Part shown: piece by piece, positions 1-8,976 of the stretch
Numbering within the stretch: the first letter of the stretch is position 1
Layout: each line of letters starts with the position of its first letter
Assembly (NCBI RefSeq): GCF_000424265.1
Contig: NZ_AUJO01000001.1
Coordinates: forward strand, 186,001-250,000
Length of the DNA stretch: 64,000 nucleotides
Direction: 5' to 3'
Source: Butyrivibrio sp. WCD3002
Lineage (GTDB): Bacteria; Bacillota; Clostridia; Lachnospirales; Lachnospiraceae
Program-made: the position numbers and the translations under genes
The notes under the pieces: generated by a model
Seen by the model: only the letters and a program-made list of their open reading frames with translations
Database searches by the model: none
What the model was told of the DNA's origin: nothing

Positions 1-801
1 GTTGAAGAGATTGTTAATGCTAAGATTTTAGAGGCGCTTCCTGTAGTAACCAAGGAAATGTCTATTGAAGAAGCTAAGAAGACTGGAGCTATGGCTCTGT
101 TTGGCGAGAAATACGGCGAGACTGTAAGAGTTGTAAACATGGGTGACTTCTCAATCGAGCTTTGCGGTGGTACTCATGTAGCCAACACCAGCCATATCGG
201 ACTTTTCAAGATCCTTTCAGAGAGCGGTGTTGCAGCCGGTGTTCGTCGTATTGAAGCTCTTACAGGTAATAATGCAAGAGCATACTACAAGAATGTAGAA
301 TCTAATCTTGGCGAAGCAGCTAAAGCACTTAAGACAACACCTGCAGATCTTAATGCTCAGATAAAGAAGCTTCAGGATGAGCTCAAGGCCCTTAGAAGCG
401 AGAATGAGTCTCTTAAGAGTAAGGAAGCTCAGGCTGCTCTTGGTGATGTTATGGATAATGTCATTGAAGTCAAGGGTGTTAAGCTTATTGCTCAGAGTGT
501 AAAGGGTGTTGATATGAACGGCCTTAGAGATTTAGGAGATCAGCTCAAGGCTAAGCTTGGCGAAGGTGTAGTTGTTCTTGTTTCTGAAAACAACGGCAAG
601 GTAAACCTTATGGCTATGGCAACTGATGCAGCTATTGCTGCAGGTGCACATGCAGGAAACCTTGTAAAGGCTATTGCCGGTAAGGTCGGTGGTGGCGGCG
701 GTGGTCGTCCCAACATGGCTCAGGCAGGCGGTAAGAATCCTGCAGGAATACCGGATGCTATTGCAGAAGTTTCTGTAGCACTTGAAGGTCAGATTAAATA
801 A
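1..801 (+). CDS. alaS: Alanine--tRNA ligase, C-terminal part (5' end outside window)
   Basis: This is the 3' end of alanyl-tRNA synthetase, which charges tRNA-Ala in the cytoplasm. The frame is already open at base 1, so the N-terminal catalytic part lies upstream. What remains is the end of the tRNA-SAD editing domain, with the zinc-binding CGGTHV motif around bases 163-180, a coiled-coil linker (about bases 300-440) and the C-Ala/DHHA1 domain ending in the glycine-rich GGGGGGRPNMAQAGGKNP stretch. All of these are diagnostic of AlaS. The gene is followed at once by a terminator, so it does not read into the polysaccharide operon by default. Codon use is of the highly expressed type, unlike the AT-rich genes that follow. 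Confidence 0.97.
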   Translation, partial: VEEIVNAKILEALPVVTKEMSIEEAKKTGAMALFGEKYGETVRVVNMGDFSIELCGGTHVANTSHIGLFKILSESGVAAGVRRIEALTGNNARAYYKNVESNLGEAAKALKTTPADLNAQIKKLQDELKALRSENESLKSKEAQAALGDVMDNVIEVKGVKLIAQSVKGVDMNGLRDLGDQLKAKLGEGVVVLVSENNGKVNLMAMATDAAIAAGAHAGNLVKAIAGKVGGGGGGRPNMAQAGGKNPAGIPDAIAEVSVALEGQIK

Positions 802-814
802 GATGAGTTTTAAT

Positions 815-860
815 AAAGCAGCTTGTTTCTCTATAATAAAGAGAACAAGTTGCTTTTTTA
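815..860 (+). terminator. Rho-independent terminator of alaS
   Basis: A long hairpin pairs AAAGCAGCTTGTTTCTCT with AGAGAACAAGTTGCTTT (one bulged T and one G-T pair) over the loop ATAATAA, followed by a run of T. It begins 14 bases after the alaS stop. Confidence 0.9.
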
Positions 861-926
861 ATAAATGTATACAATATGTTTATTTGATATTGAAATTATA
901 ATTATTATTATTTTCGAAAATGACTG

Positions 927-977
927 ACCAATAATGATTTTTAGTTTCAAAGGTTATATAATTATGGTATTATTGGT
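927..977 (+). repeat. 9-bp inverted repeat upstream of the polysaccharide operon promoter
   Basis: ACCAATAAT at 927-935 is perfectly inverted as ATTATTGGT at 969-977, with 33 bases between. It ends 7 bases before the proposed -35 box at 984. The spacing could suit a dimeric regulator or a weak leader hairpin, but the AT-rich sequence means chance is possible. Confidence 0.4.
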
Positions 978-983
978 TTTTAA

Positions 984-1012
984 TTGTTTTTTAGAGTTTT
1001 GCATACTATAAA
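984..1012 (+). promoter_or_regulatory. Candidate vegetative promoter for the polysaccharide operon
   Basis: TTGTTT (984-989) and TATAAA (1007-1012) are separated by 17 bases, a fair sigma-A match, placing the start site near 1019 and leaving a leader of about 40 bases before the first gene at 1063. It is the best promoter match in the 261-bp gap after alaS. Confidence 0.5.
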
Positions 1013-1062
1013 AAAGACTGCTTGTATTTTATTCGTATATATTTTGTGGAGTTGTTGGTGAG

Positions 1063-2460
1063 ATGAATCGATCAAATTCAGGAGCATCATTTGACATTAT
1101 TCATATTCTTTTGGATATAGGCTCAATTGCTGTGGCTCTCTTTATAACATATACAATGTTTGGAAAAGATGGATTTCATAATAGAGACCTTAAAGTGCTG
1201 ATTCCGGTTTATCTGGTTTCAGTATTGGTTTTCATTTTATTCAACAGATCGCTTAATGTCTACAATACCACATTGTTTTTTTATCCGGATAGAATACTAA
1301 GGCGTGAGAGTCTGGCGTACATAATTTCGCTAATATGTGCGTACGGATTACTTTATCATTCCTTTGATTTATATATCGAAAATAAGATGGTGGTGACACT
1401 TCCTATCATCACATATGTCATGATTATTATTGAAATCATGTTTTTTAGAGGAATTGTGGATCGCTTTATTATGCGAAGACACATTCCGAGAGCACTATAT
1501 GTGGGTAGCAAGGATTCCTATAATAAATTCAGATATTTCCTTGAGAAGACCACGGTTCAGATAAATGAAATAGGCTATATAAGCTTTGATGATGATGATA
1601 AATCAATCGAATATATAGGAAAACTAAAGGATTTGGAGTCCATTATTCGCAAGTATAACATTGATGAGGTGTATATTCTGCAAAAGCGTGATATGGATAT
1701 AAAGCAGTTGCAGCAGTATGTTGATATCTGCATTGAAATGGGCGTTACCTGTCGCATTATTGTAGATACCTTTAGACGACGTAAGGCATTTTCTTTTGTT
1801 AGCAGTATAGGAACATATCCGATTCTTACATACCATACTGTGACGATGAACAGATATGCGGAAATATTTAAGAGATGGTTTGATATAATCTTTTCCATTT
1901 TAGTAATTATAATTACGTCACCGATAATGCTTATTACTGCCATTGCCATCAAAATAGATTCTCCGGGGCCGGTGTTTTTCAGACAGGTGAGGATTGGCAA
2001 AAACGGACGCCATTTTCTTATATGGAAGTTTAGAAGTATGCGGGTGGATGCGGAGTCAATGATTCCTGAACTTGCAAAGTATAATGATGTAAAAGACGGA
2101 ATGATGTTCAAAATGAAGGAAGATCCCAGGGTTACCAGAGTCGGTAAGTTTATCAGAAAGACCAGTATTGATGAATTACCGCAGTTTTTCAATGTGCTTT
2201 TTGGATCAATGAGCGTGGTTGGAACAAGACCCCCGACCATCAGGGAAGTTGAGCTATATTCCATGCATGACTGGAGAAGAATAAGCATTAAGCCCGGAAT
2301 CACAGGAATGTGGCAGGTCAGTGGAAGAAGCAGCGTTACTGATTTTAATAAGGTTGTGGAGCTTGATACAGATTACATAGACAAATGGAGCATTTGGCTT
2401 GATATAAAAATAATCATTAAAACAGTGGTGGAATTATTTAAATACAATAATTCCTATTAA
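1063..2460 (+). CDS. Undecaprenyl-phosphate sugar-1-phosphate transferase (WbaP/CpsE type)
   Basis: First gene of the operon. It is predicted to start each repeat unit by moving a hexose-1-phosphate (usually Glc or Gal) from a UDP-sugar to undecaprenyl phosphate in the membrane. The N-terminal half has about four hydrophobic segments and a CoA-binding-like region. From residue 267 there is another membrane segment and the bacterial sugar transferase domain. Seen: GPVFFRQVRIGKNG, KFRSMR, TSIDELPQFFNV (Asp370-Glu371 are the likely catalytic acidic pair), the GTRPP loop at 387-391 and KPGITGMWQVSGR. The length of 465 residues is normal for the polyisoprenyl hexose-1-phosphate family. The sugar specificity cannot be read from sequence. 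Confidence 0.93.
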   Translation: MNRSNSGASFDIIHILLDIGSIAVALFITYTMFGKDGFHNRDLKVLIPVYLVSVLVFILFNRSLNVYNTTLFFYPDRILRRESLAYIISLICAYGLLYHSFDLYIENKMVVTLPIITYVMIIIEIMFFRGIVDRFIMRRHIPRALYVGSKDSYNKFRYFLEKTTVQINEIGYISFDDDDKSIEYIGKLKDLESIIRKYNIDEVYILQKRDMDIKQLQQYVDICIEMGVTCRIIVDTFRRRKAFSFVSSIGTYPILTYHTVTMNRYAEIFKRWFDIIFSILVIIITSPIMLITAIAIKIDSPGPVFFRQVRIGKNGRHFLIWKFRSMRVDAESMIPELAKYNDVKDGMMFKMKEDPRVTRVGKFIRKTSIDELPQFFNVLFGSMSVVGTRPPTIREVELYSMHDWRRISIKPGITGMWQVSGRSSVTDFNKVVELDTDYIDKWSIWLDIKIIIKTVVELFKYNNSY

Positions 2461-2481
2461 AATATTCGGGTAAACGTTAAC

Positions 2482-3633
2482 ATGAAGATTGCTATGATCG
2501 GGCACAAGAGAATACCGTCGAGGGAAGGGGGAGTAGAGATAGTCGTTGAAGAACTATCAACTCGCCTGGTTCAGATGGGGCACTCTGTTACGGCATACAA
2601 CAGAAAAGGGAGAAATGTCGCAGATAAAAATGCTGATAAGGATGCGCATAAGCTCAGGGAATATAAAGGAATACGTATAGTTCAGGTGCCTACGCCTGAT
2701 GTCAAAGCACTTAACGCTGTTGTATATTCCTTTATTGCTACTATTTTGGCGTTATTTGGCAAATACGATGTTATTCATTTTCATGCCGAAGGACCCTGTG
2801 CCATGCTGATTATTCCGCATTTTTTCGGAATACGAACAATTGCGACCATTCATGGTCTTGACTGGCAGCGATCCAAATGGGGAGGCTTTGCTACTAAATT
2901 TCTTAAATTTGGAGAGCTTATTGCAGCAAAATATGCTGATGAAGTAATAGTTTTGTCTGCTAATGTTCAGCAGTATTTTTTGGATACATATCACAGAGAG
3001 ACCATATATATACCAAACGGCGTTAATAAGACAGAGTTCCGCGAACCGGATCTGATTGCTAAAAAGTATGGCCTTGAGAAAGAAAAATACATATTGTACC
3101 TTGGAAGGCTGGTTCCGGAGAAGGGAATATCATATCTGGTGAAAGCCTTTGAAAAGGTTGATACGGATCTAAAGCTTGTAATTGCCGGAGGTGGTAGCCA
3201 TTCTGATGATTATGTAAAGAAAATCATGGAATATGCAGAAAAGGACAAGCGCATAATCATGACAGGCTTTGTCCAGGGACATGTTTTGTCAGAGCTTTTC
3301 AGTAATTGTTATATGTATGTTCTTCCAAGTGACGTTGAGGGTATGCCAATAAGCCTTTTGGAGGCTCTTAGCTATGGCAGAAAGTGTCTTGCCAGCAATA
3401 TTCCGGAGAATTCAGAGGCCTGCCTTGAATATGCTCAGTATTTTGAAAAATCCGACATTGAGGATCTTGCGAAAAAGCTTGAAGAATGTATTAAGCATCC
3501 TGAGATATTCCATACGGATAAAGAAATCATGGATTACTGTTATAAGCATTTTAATTGGGATCAGGTTACCGGTGAGAGCGCGAGATTGTATATTGATGCG
3601 ATTCTTAATGTAGAGAGACTAAATAAGGTTTAA
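2482..3633 (+). CDS. Glycosyltransferase, family GT4
   Basis: A GT-B fold retaining glycosyltransferase of 383 residues that likely adds the second sugar to the lipid-linked primer at the inner face of the membrane. The N-terminal Rossmann domain starts MIGHKRIPSREGGVE, the glycine-rich acceptor loop of this family. The nucleotide-sugar binding half begins at about residue 200 with ILYLGRLVPEKGI and carries the EGMPISLLE EX7E motif in the C-terminal third. The gene starts 21 bp after the priming transferase, with which it probably works. No good ribosome binding site is visible before the ATG. The donor sugar is not predictable. Confidence 0.9.
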   Translation: MKIAMIGHKRIPSREGGVEIVVEELSTRLVQMGHSVTAYNRKGRNVADKNADKDAHKLREYKGIRIVQVPTPDVKALNAVVYSFIATILALFGKYDVIHFHAEGPCAMLIIPHFFGIRTIATIHGLDWQRSKWGGFATKFLKFGELIAAKYADEVIVLSANVQQYFLDTYHRETIYIPNGVNKTEFREPDLIAKKYGLEKEKYILYLGRLVPEKGISYLVKAFEKVDTDLKLVIAGGGSHSDDYVKKIMEYAEKDKRIIMTGFVQGHVLSELFSNCYMYVLPSDVEGMPISLLEALSYGRKCLASNIPENSEACLEYAQYFEKSDIEDLAKKLEECIKHPEIFHTDKEIMDYCYKHFNWDQVTGESARLYIDAILNVERLNKV

Positions 3634-3662
3634 ATATCAAATCTTAAGCATGAAAGGAAATA

Positions 3663-4226
3663 GTGTTGTATTTTTTAAGAAGCATATTGCTGCGAGAAAC
3701 GCAGGGGATTGATATTTATAGCCAGCTCATTCTGTTACTTGTTGAGACGGTGCTTGTTTTAGTGCCCGGCATGATTTTATATAAAAAGAACAAGATAACT
3801 ATTAAGAAATTACTGTATATTTATCTGATGGTAGTATATTTGGGCATAATGCTGTCAATAACAATTTTTAGGCGACCTGTAGGTTCAAGAGCAGGTATCG
3901 TAAATCTCTATATAAACCTTGGATTTGGTTTAAGGGGTAATACTCCGTCTTTAGTAGGTGCATCATTTAGCGTACTTAATATTTTATTATTCGTCCCGTG
4001 GGGAATGATAATATATCAATTTATACAGAAAAGACGAAGGCTTACAGGGGTTCTCAAAACTACTCTTATTGGAACACTTACCAGTGTAGGTATAGAATGT
4101 CTGCAGTTGATTACAGGGACAGGGATGTTTGAACTGACAGATATGGTTACAAATACAGCCGGAGCATTTATAGGAGCTGTATTTATCAGTATATTATTGA
4201 AAAATAAATTGGGCGGAGATAACTGA
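3663..4226 (+). CDS. VanZ-like integral membrane protein
   Basis: A 187-residue protein with about five membrane segments. It matches the VanZ family by the NILLFVPWG segment, the membrane-embedded E-x-x-Q in IECLQLITG and FELTDMVTNTAGAFIGA near the C terminus. VanZ proteins lower teicoplanin susceptibility in enterococci by an unknown route. Relatives in polysaccharide loci are common and uncharacterised. The start is GTG at 3663 or TTG at 3666 behind AAAGGAAA; I kept the first. Its stop overlaps the next gene's ATG (TGATG), a sign of translational coupling. A role in glycopeptide resistance should not be assumed here. Confidence 0.8.
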   Translation: MLYFLRSILLRETQGIDIYSQLILLLVETVLVLVPGMILYKKNKITIKKLLYIYLMVVYLGIMLSITIFRRPVGSRAGIVNLYINLGFGLRGNTPSLVGASFSVLNILLFVPWGMIIYQFIQKRRRLTGVLKTTLIGTLTSVGIECLQLITGTGMFELTDMVTNTAGAFIGAVFISILLKNKLGGDN

Positions 4227-5428
4227 TGAAAGTTCTTATGGTCAACAAATTCCTCTATCCAAACGGAGGATCTGAAACATATATATTCAAGTTGGGCGAT
4301 GCTCTTATGGGAAAAGGGCATGAAGTCCAGTATTTTGGCATGGAGCATGAAGGAAGGTGTGTCGCTAACAGGGTAGATGCTTATACATCTGATATGGATT
4401 TCCATAATGCCAGTAAATTGGTCAAACTGACATATCCTTTGAAAACAATTTATTCTAAGGAAGCAAGGGAAAAAATAAGGCTGGTTCTTGATGATTTTAA
4501 ACCTGATGTAGTGCATCTTAACAATTTTAATTATCAGCTTACTCCATCCATCATTCTTGAAATAGTTAAATGGAGAAAAGAGAGCGGGCATAAATGCAGG
4601 ATTGTTTATACGGCACATGATTATCAGCTTGTATGTCCAAATCATATGTGCAACAATCCGGTCACCCGGGAGAATTGCGAGAAATGCCTGGCAGGCAGCT
4701 TTATGAATTGTACAAAGGACAAATGCATACATGGAAGCACAGCTAAAAGCTTTATTGGTACTCTTGAAGCTTCATATTGGAAGATGAATGGAACGTATAA
4801 ATATATAGATACATTTATCTGCTGTAGCAGGTTCATGAAGTCTAAGCTGGATACTAATCCATTATTTGTAAAAAAAACAGTAGCTATTCATAATTTCATA
4901 GAAGAAATACCATGGATAGATATTCCAAAGGAAGATTATGTCCTGTATTTTGGTAGATATTCCGATGAAAAGGGTGTTAGAACACTTATTGAAGCGGCAA
5001 AAAGGCTTCCGGAGATTGATTTTATTTTTGCAGGGAAGGGGCCTCTTGAGAATTTGCTTGAAGGAATAGAAAACATCAAAAACGTAGGATTTAAGTCTGG
5101 CAGGGAACTGGCAGATATTATCAGAAAGGCAAAAATGTCCGTATATCCTTCAGAATGGTATGAGAACTGCCCGTTTTCTGTGATGGAATCACAGCTTTTT
5201 GGAACACCAGTGGTAGGTGCTGATATAGGAGGAATACCTGAGCTTATTAGAAATGGTGAGACAGGAGTACTGTTTAAGAGCGGAGATGTAGATTCGCTTT
5301 GTAATGCAATCCATGAAGTGTGGCAGGATGATAGCAAGGCTATGAAAATGCACGATAATTGTAAAGAACTTAGTTTTGATACAATTGAGGAATATTTGGA
5401 TAAAATATTGAAAATTTATGCCGGATGA
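4226..5428 (+). CDS. Glycosyltransferase, family GT4, with cysteine-rich insert
   Basis: A 400-residue GT-B glycosyltransferase. The N-terminal domain opens MKVLMVNKFLYPNGGSETY. The donor domain starts near residue 234 with YVLYFGRYSDEKG and contains ENCPFSVME, the EX7E motif, followed by GTPVVGADIGGIPE. Around residues 137-170 there is an insert with eight cysteines (CPNHMCNN, CEKCLAG, NCTKDKCIHG) that could bind zinc; similar inserts occur in some GT4 enzymes. The start overlaps the VanZ gene by one base, and the end overlaps a possible upstream ATG of the radical SAM gene. It is probably one of the repeat-unit transferases. Confidence 0.9.
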   Translation: MKVLMVNKFLYPNGGSETYIFKLGDALMGKGHEVQYFGMEHEGRCVANRVDAYTSDMDFHNASKLVKLTYPLKTIYSKEAREKIRLVLDDFKPDVVHLNNFNYQLTPSIILEIVKWRKESGHKCRIVYTAHDYQLVCPNHMCNNPVTRENCEKCLAGSFMNCTKDKCIHGSTAKSFIGTLEASYWKMNGTYKYIDTFICCSRFMKSKLDTNPLFVKKTVAIHNFIEEIPWIDIPKEDYVLYFGRYSDEKGVRTLIEAAKRLPEIDFIFAGKGPLENLLEGIENIKNVGFKSGRELADIIRKAKMSVYPSEWYENCPFSVMESQLFGTPVVGADIGGIPELIRNGETGVLFKSGDVDSLCNAIHEVWQDDSKAMKMHDNCKELSFDTIEEYLDKILKIYAG

Positions 5429-5442
5429 ATGAAGGAGAAGAA

Positions 5443-6618
5443 ATGGCGGAGAAGAAATTAAACGGAACAGTAATAGTTACATATAGGTGTAACGCACGCT
5501 GTTCAATGTGCAATAGATATAAAGCACCAAGCAAACCGGAGGAAGAAATTTCAATTGAGACAATAAAAAAGCTTCCCAAGATGTATTTTACCAACATCAC
5601 CGGTGGAGAGCCTTTTATAAGGACTGATATCAAGGATATTGTTCGAGAGCTTTATAAGAAATCAGATAGAATTGTTATTTCTACAAATGGTTTCTTTACA
5701 GATCGTATCGTTGATTTGTGTAAGGAGTTCCCTCAGATCGGTATACGTATTTCAATCGAAGGTCTTGAAAATACCAATAATGAAATACGTGGCCTTGAAA
5801 ATGGCTATCAGAGAGGATATCAGACACTTAAAAAGCTTCGCGAGATGGGAATGACAGATGTAGGCTTTGGAATGACAGTACAGGATAAGAATGCTCCTGA
5901 TCTTGTGCCTCTTTATAAGCTATCGGATGAGATGGGAATGGAGTTCGCAACAGCATCTCTCCACAACAGTTTCTATTTTGTAGAAGCGAAGAATATTATA
6001 AAAGACAGACCTATGGTTGCTCAGAATTTTGAGAACCTGGTAAACGAACTGCTTGTAAGCAAGAGCCCCAAGAAATGGTTTAGAGCATATTTTAACCATG
6101 GACTTATCAATTATATTTATGGACAAAAGCGACTGCTTCCTTGCGATATGTCGTTTGATACATTTTTTATTGATCCTTACGGCGATGTTATGCCTTGTAA
6201 CGGAACAAAAGATAAGGAAGTTATGGGTAACCTCAATGAGCAGACCTGGGATGAGCTGTGGAGTTCACCTGCAGCAGAAGAAGTCAGAAAAAAGGTTCGC
6301 TGCTGTGACAGAGATTGCTGGATGATCGGTTCTGTATCACCTGCTATGCATAAGTATATATGGGTACCTGCCTGGTGGGTAATCACTCATAAGCTTAAGT
6401 TCTGGACCAAGAAAAAATACAGTATGTATGAGAATAAAATAGTTCGTGACTTAAGGGATGGAAAGGTCACTAAAGAAGAGCTTGATAAGTGTAGCACCTG
6501 CGACATGTGCGCAGTCGTGAATAATGGTCTTTCCGAGGCTTCCATGGAGCAGTTAAAAGACAGGTCCGGAGAAGAAATTGTTGATGCAGACATCGCAGCA
6601 CAGTATAGTGATAAGTAA
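5443..6618 (+). CDS. Radical SAM protein with SPASM-like C-terminal region
   Basis: A 391-residue member of the radical SAM superfamily. CNARCSMC (Cys16, Cys20, Cys23) is the canonical 4Fe-4S site that cleaves S-adenosylmethionine, and NITGGEP is the glycine-rich SAM-binding motif. A second cysteine set follows: LPCDMSF, DPYGDVMPCNG, RCCDRDC and CSTCDMC, as in SPASM or twitch domains that hold extra clusters. The ATG at 5443 has AAGGAG five bases upstream; an in-frame ATG at 5425 overlaps the preceding gene and lacks a site. Lying between glycosyltransferases, it may modify a sugar, a lipid carrier or a surface peptide. The substrate is unknown. Confidence 0.85.
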   Translation: MAEKKLNGTVIVTYRCNARCSMCNRYKAPSKPEEEISIETIKKLPKMYFTNITGGEPFIRTDIKDIVRELYKKSDRIVISTNGFFTDRIVDLCKEFPQIGIRISIEGLENTNNEIRGLENGYQRGYQTLKKLREMGMTDVGFGMTVQDKNAPDLVPLYKLSDEMGMEFATASLHNSFYFVEAKNIIKDRPMVAQNFENLVNELLVSKSPKKWFRAYFNHGLINYIYGQKRLLPCDMSFDTFFIDPYGDVMPCNGTKDKEVMGNLNEQTWDELWSSPAAEEVRKKVRCCDRDCWMIGSVSPAMHKYIWVPAWWVITHKLKFWTKKKYSMYENKIVRDLRDGKVTKEELDKCSTCDMCAVVNNGLSEASMEQLKDRSGEEIVDADIAAQYSDK

Positions 6619-6673
6619 TTTAAATTGCCCTTGTATAAGGTGTTATTAAGCTTTGATAAAGAGGTGTGATTTG

Positions 6674-7837
6674 ATGAAAAAAGTGCTTATTGTTATGCTT
6701 TCGCTATATAACGGTGGGGCGGAGAAAAGCCTGGTAAACATGCTTAATGAATTGCCTGCGGATAAATATGAAGTTGATATTCTTCTGTTTAGAAAAGAAG
6801 GCATGTTTCTGGATCAGGTTCCGACATGGGTCAATGTTCTTGAAACTCCAAGACATTTGAGACTACTGTATTCTCCGGTTATGAAGTGTCAGGAAATGTT
6901 CCCTGCTAAGGTTTTTGGAACATTACTTTCAGCAATTTTAGAAAGGCAGCCTAACAAAAGAAAGGGATATAGATGGGAGCATTTTTATTCTCCTAAAATA
7001 GAAAGTCTAAAATCTGAGTATGATGTAGCCATAGCATACATTACGGGAGAGCCTATGTTCTATGTTGGCGACAAGGTTAATGCCCGAAAAAAGATAGTAT
7101 GGATACACAACGATTTTAGAAGCGAAAAGGATTCCATAGAATACCATTATAAGTATTTTAAAGATATGGAAATAGCTACTATTTCTGATGAATGCGCCAG
7201 AATAGTAGAAGAAGAATTTCCTGAATTGAACAAGAAGGTACATACAATTGCCAATATTACTTCATCAAAGATTACTCGTCAGAGAGCTGATGAATTTATC
7301 CCCAAGGAGTTTATAAAACAGGGGGCTAATATACTTTCTATTGGCAGACTATGTGATCAAAAGGGATTTGACCTTGGAATTATAGCAGCTGCCAAGCTAA
7401 AGGAAAGAGGCATAAAGTTAAAATGGTTTGTTATAGGAGACGGTAGTCTTAAAAGCAAACTTGAGAAGCAAATATCGGAGTTAAAGGTTGAGGATTACTT
7501 TGTGCTTTTAGGGGCTAGAGAAAATCCGTATCCATACATAAAAAATTGTGATCTTTTCGTGCAATGCTCCAGATATGAGGGAAAATCTGTTGTTCTTGAT
7601 GAAGCAAAGATACTGGGGACCCCGATAGTAGTGACAGATTATCCCACTGTTAAGGATCAGATAGAAAATAAAAAAGAGGGCTATATAGTAAGTATTGATC
7701 CTGAGAGTATTGCAGATGGAATTGAAGTAATGGTTAAATCTGAGGAAGAGAGAAGAAGATACACGGATTATTTACTGTCTCATGACTATGGAAACCAAAA
7801 TGAAATTGAGAAATACATGCAGCTTATAGATAATTAA
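6674..7837 (+). CDS. Glycosyltransferase, family GT4
   Basis: A 387-residue GT-B glycosyltransferase that opens MKKVLIVMLSLYNGGAEKSL, with a donor domain starting ILSIGRLCDQKGFD and the EX7E motif EGKSVVLDE followed by GTPIVVTDYP. I chose ATG 6674 because GAGGTG lies seven bases upstream; an upstream in-frame TTG at 6653 has no such site. It is one of five GT4 enzymes in the operon, probably extending the lipid-linked repeat unit. Acceptor and donor are unknown. Confidence 0.9.
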   Translation: MKKVLIVMLSLYNGGAEKSLVNMLNELPADKYEVDILLFRKEGMFLDQVPTWVNVLETPRHLRLLYSPVMKCQEMFPAKVFGTLLSAILERQPNKRKGYRWEHFYSPKIESLKSEYDVAIAYITGEPMFYVGDKVNARKKIVWIHNDFRSEKDSIEYHYKYFKDMEIATISDECARIVEEEFPELNKKVHTIANITSSKITRQRADEFIPKEFIKQGANILSIGRLCDQKGFDLGIIAAAKLKERGIKLKWFVIGDGSLKSKLEKQISELKVEDYFVLLGARENPYPYIKNCDLFVQCSRYEGKSVVLDEAKILGTPIVVTDYPTVKDQIENKKEGYIVSIDPESIADGIEVMVKSEEERRRYTDYLLSHDYGNQNEIEKYMQLIDN

Positions 7838-7885
7838 ACTTATTTGCTGCTGTGATGATAAAAGGAATGTTGGAGTAATTACTGT

Positions 7886-8971
7886 ATGGAAGATAAAATC
7901 AGAATATGTTTTGCTACTCCACAGCTTTCGTATGGCGGGGCAGAACGTGTTGTAAGTGTACTTGCCGGAAAACTGGCTGAATTAGGACATGATGTTTCTA
8001 TAATTATTTATGACAGAAAAAACGATGAGTATCAGACTTCAGATAAGGTAAAAAGATATTATCTTTGTGATGAAACCTATAGCAGAGTGTCTGTTATAAG
8101 AAGAATTCAGAGAATAATGTATGTAAGGAAATATATAAAAAAACATAGATTTGAATTCATAGTTCCTTTTCTTGAGAGAGCAGTTATACAAACATTTATA
8201 GCAACAAGAGGGTTGAATATTAAGTTTATTTCTACATTAAGAAACAACCCCTATGAACTAAGCAGGTCGGAGAGAATAAAAACAGATTTCATAGCATGGT
8301 TTGCCGATGCTCATTTTGTGCAAAACCAGTCGCAGAAGTCATATTATTGCAAGAAGATACAAAGAAAGACATTTGTAGTTTCTAATCCGGTAAATGAGAT
8401 ATTTATTGAACACAGTAAGAACTATTCAGAACATGTAAAAAAAATAGTTTCGATGGGTAGACTTTTCCCTCAGAAAAATTACGATCTTTTAATTGATGCC
8501 ATCAAGCTGGTATATGAAAAATATAAGGATATATCGGTTTATATTTGGGGAATTGGCACTGAACACAACAGGCTTTCAGAAAGAATAAAGTCTGAAGGTC
8601 TTGAAAAATGCATGTTTTTAAAGGGACGGACGCAGGACGTTGAAGGCGCCATGGCAGATGCAGATCTGTTTGTTATGACATCTGATTATGAAGGTATGCC
8701 AAATTCTTTGTTAGAGGCAATGACATACGGGATGCCTTGTATATCCACTGATTGTCCAACCGGACCTTCTGAACTAATAAAAAGTGGAGAAAATGGTATA
8801 TTAGTACCACTAAAAGATAAAAAGGCGCTTGCTGAATCAATTATGTGGTTTATTGAAAATCCCGAAAAGGCGATTTTATGTGGCAAAAATGCCAGGAAAT
8901 CAGTTGTGGAAAAACATACTGCTGATTATATATGTAAAAAGTTTTTGGATGAGTGCAGGGGTATTAGGTAG
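7886..8971 (+). CDS. Glycosyltransferase, family GT4
   Basis: A 361-residue GT-B glycosyltransferase. The N-terminal domain has CFATPQLSYGGAERVV, the donor domain begins IVSMGRLFPQKNYD, and EGMPNSLLE is the EX7E motif, followed by GMPCISTDCPTGPSELI. This C-terminal signature resembles GalNAc/hexosyl transferases such as PglA/PglH-like enzymes, but the donor cannot be fixed. The gene sits six bases before the polymerase gene and is likely translated with it. Confidence 0.9.
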   Translation: MEDKIRICFATPQLSYGGAERVVSVLAGKLAELGHDVSIIIYDRKNDEYQTSDKVKRYYLCDETYSRVSVIRRIQRIMYVRKYIKKHRFEFIVPFLERAVIQTFIATRGLNIKFISTLRNNPYELSRSERIKTDFIAWFADAHFVQNQSQKSYYCKKIQRKTFVVSNPVNEIFIEHSKNYSEHVKKIVSMGRLFPQKNYDLLIDAIKLVYEKYKDISVYIWGIGTEHNRLSERIKSEGLEKCMFLKGRTQDVEGAMADADLFVMTSDYEGMPNSLLEAMTYGMPCISTDCPTGPSELIKSGENGILVPLKDKKALAESIMWFIENPEKAILCGKNARKSVVEKHTADYICKKFLDECRGIR

Positions 8972-8976
8972 AGATA

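Noticed and set aside
1575..2303. Long open frame of 242 codons on the minus strand
   Set aside because: It lies wholly inside the priming transferase gene, which has clear family motifs; the antisense protein has none and no ribosome binding site.
3663..4226. Glycopeptide resistance determinant (VanZ)
   Set aside because: The protein is VanZ-like in fold only; no vanA/vanB-type ligase, vanH or vanX genes are present, so resistance is not supported.
4016..4732. Open frame of 238 codons on the minus strand
   Set aside because: It spans the VanZ-like and GT4 genes, both supported by motifs; the translation is rich in Ile, Phe and Cys in no known pattern.
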